This document shows positions 16,880 to 25,713 of a DNA stretch of 64,000 nt, piece after piece. Source of the DNA: Litorimonas sp. (lineage in GTDB: Bacteria > Pseudomonadota > Alphaproteobacteria > Caulobacterales > Maricaulaceae). The translations under genes and the position numbers were made by a program. Every line of letters begins with the position of its first letter. Within the stretch, counting starts at the first letter, position 1. The notes below the pieces were generated by a model. The model was not told the DNA's origin. It saw only the letters and a list, made by a program, of their open reading frames with translations, and did not search any database. The stretch is from assembly GCA_029936425.1 (NCBI GenBank), contig JAPYSU010000013.1, positions 1 to 64,000 of the forward strand. Direction: 5' to 3'.

Positions 16880-17971
16880 ATGAGTGATGTTTTCTCTACA
16901 TTTACGCTGTCTGACCTCGACAGCCGCGCGCGGCATATTTTCCGCGACATTGTCGAGAGCTATTTAGAGACCGGCGTCCCCGTCGGGTCAAAAACGCTGG
17001 CCTTGTCCGGCGGGCGATCCCTCTCTCCGGCGACAATACGAAACACAATGGCCGAGCTGTCCCGATACGGCTTATTAGCCTCGCCCCATGTCAGCGCAGG
17101 ACGGGTCCCGACTCAGGCCGGACTGCGCCTGTTTGTCGATGGTCTTTTAGAAATCGGAGATTTGGGCGGGGCCGAACGCCAGAGACTCGAAGCCAGACTG
17201 GCAGGAACAGAGCAATCCTCGGATCAGTTTCTGGAACAAGCCAGCGGAATGCTCGCCGGATTGGCCGGCGGTGCCGGCCTAGTTCTCAGCCCTTCTGCCG
17301 CGCCGCAATCTCCGCCCTTACGCCACGTTGAATTTGTCGCTCTGGATGACGGGCAGGCGCTGGTCGTACTTGTTTATACGGACGGGCGAATTGAAAACCG
17401 CCTCATGCCGAGACCCGAAGGTCTCTTGCCCGCCTCACTGGAACGGGCCGGGAATTTTCTGTCTGCCCGCCTGAAAGGCCGCCGCCTGGAAGAGGCCCGC
17501 GCCGATATCTTGGAAGAAATGGCAAACGGTCAGGCCCAAATTGACGCCGCTGCCGAAGGCCTTATCAAGCAAGGACTGGCCGAATGGTCAGGAAGCGAGG
17601 AGGCAACTGACAATAAACGCGCTTTAATCGTGCGCGGACGGGCACAACTCCTTGACAATTTGGAAGCGCAAACCGATTTGGAGCGCATCCGTCTCTTATT
17701 CGAGGATTTGGAACGCAAGGAAGAACTGATAGCCCTTCTGGACAGGACCGAAGAAGCGGACGGTGTAAAGATTTTTATCGGCACGGAGAATCCCCTATTC
17801 TCTTTGTCGGGATCGAGCCTGGTCATCGCGCCTTACCGTGATGCGGCTCAAAACATTTTAGGGGCGGTGGGCGTGATTGGCCCGACCCGCCTGAATTACG
17901 CGCGGGTTATTCCCATGGTGGATTATACCGCACAACTGGTTGGGCGCAGGCTCGGCCCGAATGCAAGATAA
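16880..17971 (+). CDS. hrcA: Heat-inducible transcription repressor HrcA
   Basis: HrcA represses chaperone genes by binding CIRCE operators and is stabilised by GroEL. The 363-residue product has an N-terminal winged helix (RARHIFRDIVESYLETGVPVG) and the following SPATIRNTMAELSRYGLL recognition region. The C-terminal domain carries GxVGxIGPTRLNYARVIPMVDY. I saw no CIRCE inverted repeat at its start. It lies 12 bp upstream of grpE, the classic heat-shock pair. Confidence 0.93.
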   Translation: MSDVFSTFTLSDLDSRARHIFRDIVESYLETGVPVGSKTLALSGGRSLSPATIRNTMAELSRYGLLASPHVSAGRVPTQAGLRLFVDGLLEIGDLGGAERQRLEARLAGTEQSSDQFLEQASGMLAGLAGGAGLVLSPSAAPQSPPLRHVEFVALDDGQALVVLVYTDGRIENRLMPRPEGLLPASLERAGNFLSARLKGRRLEEARADILEEMANGQAQIDAAAEGLIKQGLAEWSGSEEATDNKRALIVRGRAQLLDNLEAQTDLERIRLLFEDLERKEELIALLDRTEEADGVKIFIGTENPLFSLSGSSLVIAPYRDAAQNILGAVGVIGPTRLNYARVIPMVDYTAQLVGRRLGPNAR

Positions 17972-17983
17972 AGAGAGACAGAT

Positions 17984-18715
17984 ATGTCCGACCCGAAAAA
18001 ACCGACCATGCCAAACGTAAAAGGCATGGATGATTTTCCGAGCGACTCCGAACTGGACGCCCTGCAGGCCGAAATAGAGAAAGCCAAAAAAGGCATGGGC
18101 GATCATGAAATAAATCTGGGCGAAACCAGTCTGGGCGCTCACGCCGAAGCGGCTGCCAAAGCGGATTTCGAAGCAGAAAGCGCCGAAGAAGCCAATTCCG
18201 AGTTCGACACGAACGCCCCCGATGCCGGGGCTGCCGCTATTGCGCGCATTCAGGAACTGGAAGCCGAAATCGCCAAGATCAAGGATCAGTCTCTTCGCGC
18301 TCTGGCGGATGCCGAAAACACCAAACGCCGCGCCGAACGCGAAGTGAAAGCCGCAAAAACCTTCGGGATTGAAAAATTTGCCCAGGACATGCTCTCGGTA
18401 CACGACAACCTCTCCCGTGCTTTATCGACGCTCGAAGGCACAGATAAAAGCGATTTGGGCGAAAACGCCAAAAACCTCGTGGACGGTATCGAATTGACAG
18501 AAAAAGACCTGATCATGGTGCTCTCCCGTCATGGCGTGAAACCGGTGGCCGGGGTTGGCAGCAAATTTGACCCTAATGTCCACCAAGCCGTTGCCAATAT
18601 CCCGTCTTCCGAAGAAAAAGGCCATGTCGCAACAGTCATGCAAACCGGCTTTACACTCGGAGACCGCACCTTGCGCGCTGCTATGGTGGCCGTCAGTACG
18701 GGATCTGCATCCTAA
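17984..18715 (+). CDS. grpE: GrpE, DnaK nucleotide-exchange factor
   Basis: GrpE releases ADP from DnaK during chaperone cycling. The 243-residue product has a disordered acidic N-terminus with long helices (about 70-140, EAEIAKIKDQSLRALADAEN, the family signature). The C-terminal beta domain has FDPNVHQAVANIPSSE and GFTLGDRTLRAAMVAVS. It follows hrcA closely and is likely co-transcribed with it. The N-terminal extension rich in Ala and Glu is longer than in E. coli, as is common in alphaproteobacteria. Confidence 0.95.
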   Translation: MSDPKKPTMPNVKGMDDFPSDSELDALQAEIEKAKKGMGDHEINLGETSLGAHAEAAAKADFEAESAEEANSEFDTNAPDAGAAAIARIQELEAEIAKIKDQSLRALADAENTKRRAEREVKAAKTFGIEKFAQDMLSVHDNLSRALSTLEGTDKSDLGENAKNLVDGIELTEKDLIMVLSRHGVKPVAGVGSKFDPNVHQAVANIPSSEEKGHVATVMQTGFTLGDRTLRAAMVAVSTGSAS

Positions 18716-18728
18716 TCTGCCTGTTGTA

Positions 18729-18752
18729 TCCGGCTGTTAATACATAGCCGGA
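18729..18752 (+). terminator. Hairpin after grpE
   Basis: A perfect 7-bp stem (TCCGGCT 18729-18735, AGCCGGA 18746-18752) with a 10-base loop lies just after grpE and about 30 bp before mutM. There is no T tract, so it may be an RNA-stability element or weak terminator. Confidence 0.35.
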
Positions 18753-18781
18753 GATTACAGGTTTAAGTGAGGAGAGGCGCC

Positions 18782-19618
18782 ATGCCAGAGCTCCCCGAAG
18801 TTGAGACGGTTCGGCGCGGGCTTGCTCCCGTCATGGAAGGACATGTCTTTCAAACGGTCACTTTAAACCGTCCAGACCTTCGTTTTCCCTTTGACCCTGA
18901 ATTTATAGACCGAGTGCAAGGTCAGCGCCTGATCCGTCTCTCCCGACGCGCCAAATTTCTACAGGCCGAGCTGTCCAGCGGGGAACGTCTTTTTATGCAT
19001 TTAGGCATGAGCGGACGCTTTATAATCGAAAACGCCCCGACCGCTCGATTTGTGCATGAGCACAAGGCGGATCCGAAACACCACCATGTTGTTTTTACAA
19101 TGGAAAACGGTACGCTCATTACGTTCAATGATCCGCGCCGCTTTGGCTTTATGGAACTCGCCGCCAAGGGAGCCGCTTACCGTCTTGACCATATCGGGCC
19201 GGAGCCGCTTTCGAATGCTTTCAACGGCCCGGTTTTGCGCGAGGCGCTCCGCGGTAAGACCTCCAAAATCAAGGCGGCTTTGCTTGACCAGCGCGTGGTC
19301 GCGGGGCTGGGTAATATATATGTCTGCGAAGCGTTGTTCCGAACGGGGGTTTCGCCGCGCCGCGCCGCCGGACGATTGAAAGTGGCCGAAACCGATGCTC
19401 TTGCCCGCAACATTAAAGATGTTCTTTCCGAAGCGATAGAAGCCGGGGGGAGCTCTCTCCGGGACTTTTCCAATACGGACGGAAAGCTGGGCTATTTTCA
19501 GCACAGTTTTGACGTTTACGGACGGGAAGGACAGCCTTGCCCCGCCTGCGCGGCGCCGATACAGCGAATTGTACAAAGCGGACGCAGCAGTTTTTTCTGC
19601 CGAAACTGCCAAACTTGA
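18782..19618 (+). CDS. mutM: Formamidopyrimidine-DNA glycosylase MutM (Fpg)
   Basis: MutM removes 8-oxoguanine and ring-opened purines and cleaves the abasic site. The start is fixed by MPELPEVE: the Pro after Met is the catalytic nucleophile, and AGGAG lies just upstream. A longer frame from 18767 would bury that proline and is rejected. The 278-residue product ends in a zinc finger with CPAC...CRNC (last about 24 residues). Conserved LMHLGMSGRF-like (LFMHLGMSGRF) and DQRVVAGLGNIYVCEALF motifs are present. Confidence 0.95.
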   Translation: MPELPEVETVRRGLAPVMEGHVFQTVTLNRPDLRFPFDPEFIDRVQGQRLIRLSRRAKFLQAELSSGERLFMHLGMSGRFIIENAPTARFVHEHKADPKHHHVVFTMENGTLITFNDPRRFGFMELAAKGAAYRLDHIGPEPLSNAFNGPVLREALRGKTSKIKAALLDQRVVAGLGNIYVCEALFRTGVSPRRAAGRLKVAETDALARNIKDVLSEAIEAGGSSLRDFSNTDGKLGYFQHSFDVYGREGQPCPACAAPIQRIVQSGRSSFFCRNCQT

Positions 19619-19719
19619 GGCCAGTTCGGCAGAAGGGAACACGCCTTGCCACCCTTGGGTCTCCTGCGTTACAACCCGTTCACAATAAAAGGGCAATATT
19701 CCCTAAACGAGAGAGAGTT

Positions 19720-20496
19720 ATGGCTTACAAATTGATTGATCTGACGCGCGATGGCGGGGTTGCTGTTATCCAGCTGGATAGACCCAAGGCGCTAAATGCC
19801 CTTAATACTGAAATGATGGGCGAAGTTGCGGACGCGCTTGCCGCCCTGGAGGCAGATGACGCGATTGGCTGCGTTATTCTGACCGGTTCCGAGAAAGCCT
19901 TTGCCGCAGGCGCGGACATTAAGGAAATGTCCCAGAATGATTATCTCTCAATTTATAAAAACGACACGTTTGAGGAAAACCACTGCGCGATTGAGCGTTT
20001 TCGCAAACCTATCATTGCCGCGGTTGCCGGATACGCGCTCGGCGGGGGCTGCGAGATTGCGATGATGTGCGACTTCATCATCGCGGCAGATAACGCCAAA
20101 TTTGGTCAGCCTGAAATAAATCTGGGCGTGATGCCCGGTATTGGCGGCACGCAGCGGCTGATGCGCGCTGTCGGCAAAGCCAAGGCGATGGACCTCTGCC
20201 TGACGGGCCGGATGATGCCTGCCGAAGAGGCTGAACGCGCCGGACTCGTTAGCCGGATTGTCAAACTTGATGATCTGATGAGCGAAGCCAAGGAAGCGGC
20301 CACAAAGATTGCCGGCCAAAGCCAGCCCGTGGCCATGATTACCAAGGAAACCGTCAATGCCGGGTTCAATATGACCCTGGAACAGGGCATAAGGTTTGAG
20401 CGCCGCTTGTTCCAAAGCCTGTTCACGACACAGGATCAGAAAGAGGGCATGGCCGCTTTTATTGAAAAGCGCAAACCCCACTTTAAAAACAAATAG
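19720..20496 (+). CDS. Enoyl-CoA hydratase
   Basis: A crotonase-family enzyme of 258 residues from the ATG at 19720 with GAGAGAG upstream. The oxyanion-hole segments AFAAGADIKEM and VAGYALGGGCEIAMMCD are intact, with the catalytic Glu pair in the GGGCE and GQPEINLGVMPGIGGTQRL regions. It hydrates 2-enoyl-CoA in fatty-acid beta-oxidation and is close to FadB1x/Ech short enzymes. A longer frame starting at 19537 runs across the end of mutM and is not used. It lies about 100 bp after mutM and 165 bp before rpsT. Confidence 0.92.
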   Translation: MAYKLIDLTRDGGVAVIQLDRPKALNALNTEMMGEVADALAALEADDAIGCVILTGSEKAFAAGADIKEMSQNDYLSIYKNDTFEENHCAIERFRKPIIAAVAGYALGGGCEIAMMCDFIIAADNAKFGQPEINLGVMPGIGGTQRLMRAVGKAKAMDLCLTGRMMPAEEAERAGLVSRIVKLDDLMSEAKEAATKIAGQSQPVAMITKETVNAGFNMTLEQGIRFERRLFQSLFTTQDQKEGMAAFIEKRKPHFKNK

Positions 20497-20661
20497 GCGA
20501 TTTACTCTTACAGCGCTGAGTTTTAACGAACCGGTTTTAAATCCCGTAAGTCTCTGCGATTGCAGAGTTGACGGGGTCAATTCGGGCGCGTATAGGCGGC
20601 GCTTGAAATTCGGGTAGATCAATGGATCTGCCTCTTTAGGATATGAAGATAGAGGAATAAC

Positions 20662-20925
20662 ATGGCAAATACGTCATCTGCCAAGAAGAACGTCCGTAAA
20701 ATGGCCCGCAAGACCGAGGTCAACCGGAATCGTCGCAGTCAAGTTCGCTCGTTTTTGCGCCGCGTTGAAGATGCGATCACAGCCGGCGACAAGTCTGCTG
20801 CGAATGAGGCGCTGAAAAAAGCTGAGCCGGCTTTGATGCGTGCTGTCAATCGGGGGATTTTTCACAAAAATACTGCGGCCCGGAAAATTTCTCGTTTGAA
20901 CAAGCGCGTTAAAGCCATCGGGTAA
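20662..20925 (+). CDS. rpsT: 30S ribosomal protein S20
   Basis: The 87-residue, Lys/Arg/Ala-rich protein opens [20 protein letters not shown] and ends in the helical region [16 protein letters not shown], typical of S20, which binds 16S rRNA early in 30S assembly. AGAGGAA lies upstream. It is followed at once by a strong intrinsic terminator, so it is transcribed separately from dnaA. Confidence 0.97.
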   Translation: MANTSSAKKNVRKMARKTEVNRNRRSQVRSFLRRVEDAITAGDKSAANEALKKAEPALMRAVNRGIFHKNTAARKISRLNKRVKAIG

Positions 20926-20967
20926 GCCTTATTGCTTTCGGCTTTCCGCCAATCTAAAATTTATACA

Positions 20968-20992
20968 GCCGGGCAATAGCCCGGTTTTTTTT
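20968..20992 (+). terminator. Intrinsic terminator of rpsT
   Basis: A GC-rich 6-7 bp stem (GCCGGGC 20968-20974 with GCCCGGT 20979-20985) with a 4-base loop is followed by eight T (20985-20992). It is 43 bp after the rpsT stop. Confidence 0.92.
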
Positions 20993-21398
20993 ATGTCTGA
21001 AATTTTGAGGGCTCCCAAGGACGGCTAATCCGCTCGTTGAAGAAAGTTGGGCTGATAGCTCTGCTCAAATAGACAGCGCTGACACTCAAAATGTGTAGCT
21101 TTGAAACATTGTCTGATAAAATTTTTAAGAAATATGAATTTTTTGCAACGCCAGCTTTTTGAGATTCTTACGTTTTTTTGAGTCAACAGAAAAGGCATAA
21201 AGAATCAGGACTTTTCGCCGTTGACGGGAGCGAAAAGAGTCGGTTTATTAGGGAGGTCAGCGGCCATGGGGGGAAGCTGGCGGTCGAGGGAGTTCTGGAC
21301 GGAGAAGGGTATCACCTTCCCGGTTGGATCCATGAAATATTTATAATAATCAAGGGTTTAGTCAATTTACCCTCTGGGTTCGTGCGGAGTAAATTTCA
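20993..21398 (+). promoter_or_regulatory. Long leader / promoter region of dnaA
   Basis: This stretch of about 400 bp has no convincing gene; the open frame from 21178 starts at a TTG, lacks a ribosome-binding site and runs out of frame into dnaA. The first part is AT-rich and probably holds the dnaA promoter. A GC-richer block with a small hairpin (GAAGG...CCTTC near 21305-21320) lies about 80 bp before dnaA and could be a structured 5' leader. I see no clear DnaA-box cluster, so this is not the likely origin. Confidence 0.5.
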
Positions 21399-22919
21399 AT
21401 GCAGGATGCGAAAGTCAGTCCCAAACTGTCCAATATTTCTAATCAAAATACCACACCCGATTTATATACGGGAGAACCGCCTTTGAAGAGTGCTAACAAT
21501 ACGTGGGCAAAAGTAAAAACCGATCTTGGCTATGCGCTCGGACCTAATGTGCACCGCTCCTGGACGGGCCAGCTCCGCGTTAGCCAGGCCAATGACCGTA
21601 TCGTGACTCTTGCGGCTCCCTCGCGTTTCATTGCGTCCAAAATTGAATCCAATTATGCGGACACAGTGCGCCGTCTCTGGAAAAAATATGATATGGTCGC
21701 GCCGCCGCGTGATATTATTTTTTCCGCAGCAACTGATCGGACGGCCCAAACAAGCGGCCAGTCAAGAGGTCAGGGCTCACATAAATCGGTCGATACCGCG
21801 CAGCCTTTAAGGCCGATTAATCCGTCCGCACGTCAGGCGGCTCAAGCCAGTTTAGAAACATCCGCCCCTAAAACCGAAAACCCGCGGGACCGTTTTACTT
21901 TTGATAATTTCGTTGTGGGCGCATCTAACGAGCTGGCCTTTGCCGTGGCGCGCCAGATTGCGTCCTGCCGCGCGCCGCAATATAATCCTATTGTTATTCA
22001 CGGCGCCAACGGCATGGGCAAAACCCATTTGCTTCATGCCATTGAGGACGCGATCACAGAGTCTGATCCGAATTATCGCGTAAAACTGATTTCTTCGGAA
22101 AGTTTCGTGTCCGCCTTTGTCTCTTCCGTTCGCGGCGGAGGTCGGGACGCCATAGATGACTTTAAAAAGAGTCTTCGCGATGTGGATCTTCTGATTATCG
22201 ACGACGCCCATTTTATCGCAGATAAGCCCGGTTCTCAGGAGGAGCTCCTCCACACATTAGTCAGCCTGGTCGCGCAGGGACGTCAGATTCTGATCGCCGC
22301 TGACCGTCACCCCGATAAAATCGACAAAGCATCTGATCGATTGAAATCCTATCTATCCTCCGGTCTGGTTTGCCGCATTGGCGCGGCGGATTACGAATTG
22401 CGTCTGCGCATATTGGATCGTTTGATCCAGCGCCGCCGGGCTTCCGGAAATCCGGCTCTCGCCATCCCGCAAACCGCCCGCGACCATCTTGCGGCGCGCA
22501 TGAATGCCACGCCGCGCGACCTCGAAGGCGCGTTTAACCAGATTGTGGCGCAAAGCGAATTTCTCGGCACGCCAATTACGTTGGAAACTGTGCAGGAAAC
22601 CCTGTCAGACTCTCGTTACATGGCCGGACAACGCCTGACCGTTGACCGAATTCAACGCGCCGTCTGCGAGGAATTTAATGTTACGCTCACAGATATGACG
22701 TCCAAGCGCCGCGCGCGGGTCATTGCCCGCCCAAGGCAGGTCGCCATGTATCTGTCCAAAAAACTGACCAAGCGCTCCCTGCCCGATATCGGCAGACGTT
22801 TTGGCGGACGCGATCACACCACGGTGATGCACGCCGTCAAACGAATAGATGAGCTTCGCGCAGCGGATACGGAATTCAACGCGCAAATTGAAACGGTTGA
22901 AGGCGTTTTAAAGGCATAA
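21399..22919 (+). CDS. dnaA: Chromosomal replication initiator protein DnaA
   Basis: DnaA is the AAA+ initiator that binds DnaA boxes and opens oriC. The 506-residue product has an N-terminal domain I/II (about 1-160), Walker A GANGMGKTHLLHA, Walker B LLIIDDAHF, and the sensor and lid regions. C-terminal domain IV has the DNA-binding signature GRDHTTVMHAVKRI. Domain II is somewhat extended. The start ATG has no strong ribosome-binding site; a later start at GAPPLKSANN is possible. As in Caulobacter relatives, dnaA is not adjacent to the candidate origin; here it lies about 29 kb away. Confidence 0.97.
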   Translation: MQDAKVSPKLSNISNQNTTPDLYTGEPPLKSANNTWAKVKTDLGYALGPNVHRSWTGQLRVSQANDRIVTLAAPSRFIASKIESNYADTVRRLWKKYDMVAPPRDIIFSAATDRTAQTSGQSRGQGSHKSVDTAQPLRPINPSARQAAQASLETSAPKTENPRDRFTFDNFVVGASNELAFAVARQIASCRAPQYNPIVIHGANGMGKTHLLHAIEDAITESDPNYRVKLISSESFVSAFVSSVRGGGRDAIDDFKKSLRDVDLLIIDDAHFIADKPGSQEELLHTLVSLVAQGRQILIAADRHPDKIDKASDRLKSYLSSGLVCRIGAADYELRLRILDRLIQRRRASGNPALAIPQTARDHLAARMNATPRDLEGAFNQIVAQSEFLGTPITLETVQETLSDSRYMAGQRLTVDRIQRAVCEEFNVTLTDMTSKRRARVIARPRQVAMYLSKKLTKRSLPDIGRRFGGRDHTTVMHAVKRIDELRAADTEFNAQIETVEGVLKA

Positions 22920-22921
22920 GG

Positions 22922-22949
22922 GCCGCGCCCTCTTGGGGGCGGGGCTTTT
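22922..22949 (+). terminator. Intrinsic terminator of dnaA
   Basis: A GC-rich stem with one internal mismatch (GCCGCGCCC with GGGCGGGGC, loop TCTTGG) is followed by TTTT. It starts right after the dnaA stop codon. Confidence 0.8.
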
Positions 22950-22988
22950 GATAGGCCTTTATTCCCGGGGCAAGGATTTGATCCTGAT

Positions 22989-24410
22989 ATGAAATATCTT
23001 AAAAGGTCTATTGCCCTTCTTATTTTTGTTTTTATCGCATTTTTTGCGGCTTGTCACAGCTATAAACCCTTACCGGAAGGCCTTGCCCATACCGGCCAGA
23101 AATTCCCGGCTTCAGAAGTGACCTTTCTCGGCGATAATTCCTGGATAGATGAGGCCGGAAACCGCCAGCTTGATCACGAAATCTTTGACGCTGTTTTTGA
23201 ACTTATAGGCGAGGCCCGGCGGCTCGTTATATTGGACATGTTTTTGTTCAATGACTTTCAAGGCCCGCAGCCGGAAAGGCACCGCCTTCTCTCCTCGGAA
23301 CTGACGGCGGCTCTCTTAGCGCAAAAGGCCGCCTATCCCGATATCCGGATTGTGGTCATCACTGACCCCCTGAATACAATTTACGGAGGGCAGGAGTCGG
23401 CGTATTTTCAGGACATGCGGGCGGCAGGAATTGATGTCGTGATGACTGACCTTGCGCCATTGCGGGATAGCAATCCGATCTATTCCTGGTTCTGGCGACT
23501 TTTTATTCGCCCGTTTGGCAATGAAACAGGAGGTGTATTTCCGAACCCGCTGGGGCAGGGCAAGGTCACTGCGCGTAGTTATTTGGCGCTCGCCAATTTC
23601 AAAGCCAATCACAGAAAAACCCTCTTCGCCGATACACCGTCCGGTTACGCCGGTCTTGTCACTTCGGCAAATCCCCATGACGGCAGTAGCGCTCATCGAA
23701 ACACAGCCGTCCGTTTTACGGGCGCAGCCGCGATAGATTTGCTTAAAACCGAAAATGCGGTTTTGGCTTTATCGGGCCGGGCCCCCATCCCCTTGCCCAA
23801 GCCCGCGCCTCAACGTGACGCCGAAGCTTACGTTCAAATCGTCACGGAGCGCGCCATCAAAGCTTCTGTGCTCAACCATATAAACGCGGCCGGCCGCGGC
23901 GATCAGATAGATTTGATAATGTTCTATCTCTCCGAAGACGACATTATTGAGGCTCTCCTGGCGGCCAAGGAACGGGGCGCGAATCTGCGTTTACTACTGG
24001 ATCCTAATAAGGATGCATTCGGTCATGAAAAAGACGGCGTTCCCAACCGTCCTGTTGCGGCCAAACTTCACAAACAGGACATAAAAATTCGTTGGGCCAA
24101 TGTTAAAGGGGAGCAGTCTCATACAAAAATGCTTCTGCTCACAGCTGAGCAAGGGGAGTCCGTCATGATTGCCGGATCAGCCAATTATACGCGCCGCAAT
24201 ATAAATAATTATAATCTGGAAACCAATGTGGTCGTGACAGGGCCGGCAGAGGCGGAGGTCTTTTCAGAGGCCCAAAGCTATTTTGAGACCTCATGGAAGA
24301 ACAAAGACGCTCAGAGTTACAGCCTCCCCTATACTGCCTATGCCGATGACAGTCTGTTATTGCGCCTGAAGTCCGGATTTATGGAAAAGAGCGGCATTAG
24401 CACATTTTGA
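22989..24410 (+). CDS. Phospholipase-D-family lipoprotein with one degenerate HKD motif
   Basis: The 473-residue product starts with a hydrophobic signal and a possible lipobox FAAC (C22). It is a double PLD-fold protein. The first HKD motif is intact (H208-R-K210...D215, NHRKTLFAD, followed by TSANPHDGSSAHRN). The second reads SHTKMLLLT (H378, K380, with T385 in place of Asp), then IAGSANYTRRNINN. Relatives include cardiolipin-synthase-like and phosphatidylserine-synthase-like enzymes at the envelope. Loss of the second Asp may still allow catalysis; substrate is unknown. The gene sits between dnaA and dnaN, which are often adjacent in bacteria. Confidence 0.8.
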   Translation: MKYLKRSIALLIFVFIAFFAACHSYKPLPEGLAHTGQKFPASEVTFLGDNSWIDEAGNRQLDHEIFDAVFELIGEARRLVILDMFLFNDFQGPQPERHRLLSSELTAALLAQKAAYPDIRIVVITDPLNTIYGGQESAYFQDMRAAGIDVVMTDLAPLRDSNPIYSWFWRLFIRPFGNETGGVFPNPLGQGKVTARSYLALANFKANHRKTLFADTPSGYAGLVTSANPHDGSSAHRNTAVRFTGAAAIDLLKTENAVLALSGRAPIPLPKPAPQRDAEAYVQIVTERAIKASVLNHINAAGRGDQIDLIMFYLSEDDIIEALLAAKERGANLRLLLDPNKDAFGHEKDGVPNRPVAAKLHKQDIKIRWANVKGEQSHTKMLLLTAEQGESVMIAGSANYTRRNINNYNLETNVVVTGPAEAEVFSEAQSYFETSWKNKDAQSYSLPYTAYADDSLLLRLKSGFMEKSGISTF

Positions 24411-24577
24411 AATTCAATTTTGCCGGAGTCCCTTTCTCTGGCTCAAAGCGTAATTTCTCCCCACCTCTCACGGCATTGCCTCTTGCCTATAACCCACGCA
24501 TGATTATGGTTAGCCTCCACGTTTTCGGAAGGGGTCGAAAGCCTTTCCCACATGCCAAATAGAATGGAACATAGCAG

Positions 24578-25681
24578 ATGAAACTGTCCATTGAACGCAG
24601 CGCCTTGATGAAGGCCTTGGGCCATGTCCAGAATGTTGTGGAACGCCGCAACACGATCCCGATTTTGTCCAATGTCCTGATAACCGCCGAAGAAGGCCAG
24701 GTTAATATGGTGGCGACCGATCTTGATATTGAAATGTCCGAAGCGACAGAGGCCGATGTCAGCCAACCGGGCCAGATTACTGCCCCGGCCCATACGCTCT
24801 ATGACATTGTTCGTAAACTGTCTGACGGAGCGCAGGTGGTTTTGCAGATAAATAGTGAAGACCGTCTCGACGTCGATGCGGGGCGCGCCCACTTCACTCT
24901 GCCGCTATTGCCCTCCGGAGACTTCCCCAAAATGACGGCGGAAGGCTTTACACATGAGTTCGTTCTGCCGGCCAAAGCTCTGCTGCGTTTGATCGACAAA
25001 ACAAAATTTGCCATCTCGACCGAAGAAACGCGCTATTACCTCAACGGCATTTATATGCACGCCAATGCGGGTAAATTACGCTGCGTCGCAACAGACGGCC
25101 ACCGCTTGGCTCTGGCCGAGGCGGAGCTGCCTGCCGGCGCAGACGGACTTCCCGGCGTCATTGTCCCGCGCAAAACAGTTGCGGAAATTCGCCGCCTGAT
25201 TGACGGCTCTGACGCCGAAGTCGCCATCAGCGTGTCCGAGGCCAAAATCCGCTTCACAACCGGAAACGCGGTTCTGACGTCTAAACTGATAGATGGTACT
25301 TTCCCGGATTACGAGCGGGTCATCCCAAAGAACAACCCGAAAGAACTGACCATCGACAACAAAGTTTTCGCTGATGCCGTAGACCGCGTCTCGACCATTT
25401 CAGCAGAAAAATCTCGGTCTATTAAAATGGGCCTGGGCGACGACAATCTGGCTCTGACAGTGAATAACCCTGAATCCGGCCATGCACGCGAAGAGCTTAA
25501 AGTCGATTACAGCGAAGAGGCGCTGGAAATAGGGTTCAACGCCAAATATTTGCTTGATGTGACGGCGCAGATCGAAGGCCGCGACGCGACTTTCTATCTC
25601 GACAGCCCGGCCAGCCCGGCTTTGGTCAAAGACAGCGAAGACCCGGACGCTCTTTTTGTGCTCATGCCGCTTCGTGTTTAA
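24578..25681 (+). CDS. dnaN: DNA polymerase III subunit beta (sliding clamp)
   Basis: DnaN is the ring-shaped clamp that tethers DNA polymerase III to DNA. The 367-residue length, opening MKLSIERSALMKALGHVQNVVERRNTIPILSNV, and end DALFVLMPLRV are diagnostic. It precedes recF by 32 bp, which is probably co-transcribed. ATG with upstream AACATAGCAG is weakly ribosome-binding-like. Confidence 0.97.
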   Translation: MKLSIERSALMKALGHVQNVVERRNTIPILSNVLITAEEGQVNMVATDLDIEMSEATEADVSQPGQITAPAHTLYDIVRKLSDGAQVVLQINSEDRLDVDAGRAHFTLPLLPSGDFPKMTAEGFTHEFVLPAKALLRLIDKTKFAISTEETRYYLNGIYMHANAGKLRCVATDGHRLALAEAELPAGADGLPGVIVPRKTVAEIRRLIDGSDAEVAISVSEAKIRFTTGNAVLTSKLIDGTFPDYERVIPKNNPKELTIDNKVFADAVDRVSTISAEKSRSIKMGLGDDNLALTVNNPESGHAREELKVDYSEEALEIGFNAKYLLDVTAQIEGRDATFYLDSPASPALVKDSEDPDALFVLMPLRV

Positions 25682-25713
25682 GGTTTGAAGGCTTTTGAAT
25701 TTATAGGTGACGT

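Noticed and set aside
20926..21398. dnaA upstream region as the chromosomal origin
   Set aside because: No cluster of DnaA boxes is visible there, whereas the ppsR-hemE gap has at least seven box-like sequences and the expected gene context.
21178..21486. 102-codon frame upstream of and overlapping dnaA
   Set aside because: Starts at TTG with no ribosome-binding site, runs into dnaA in a different frame and has no recognisable domain.
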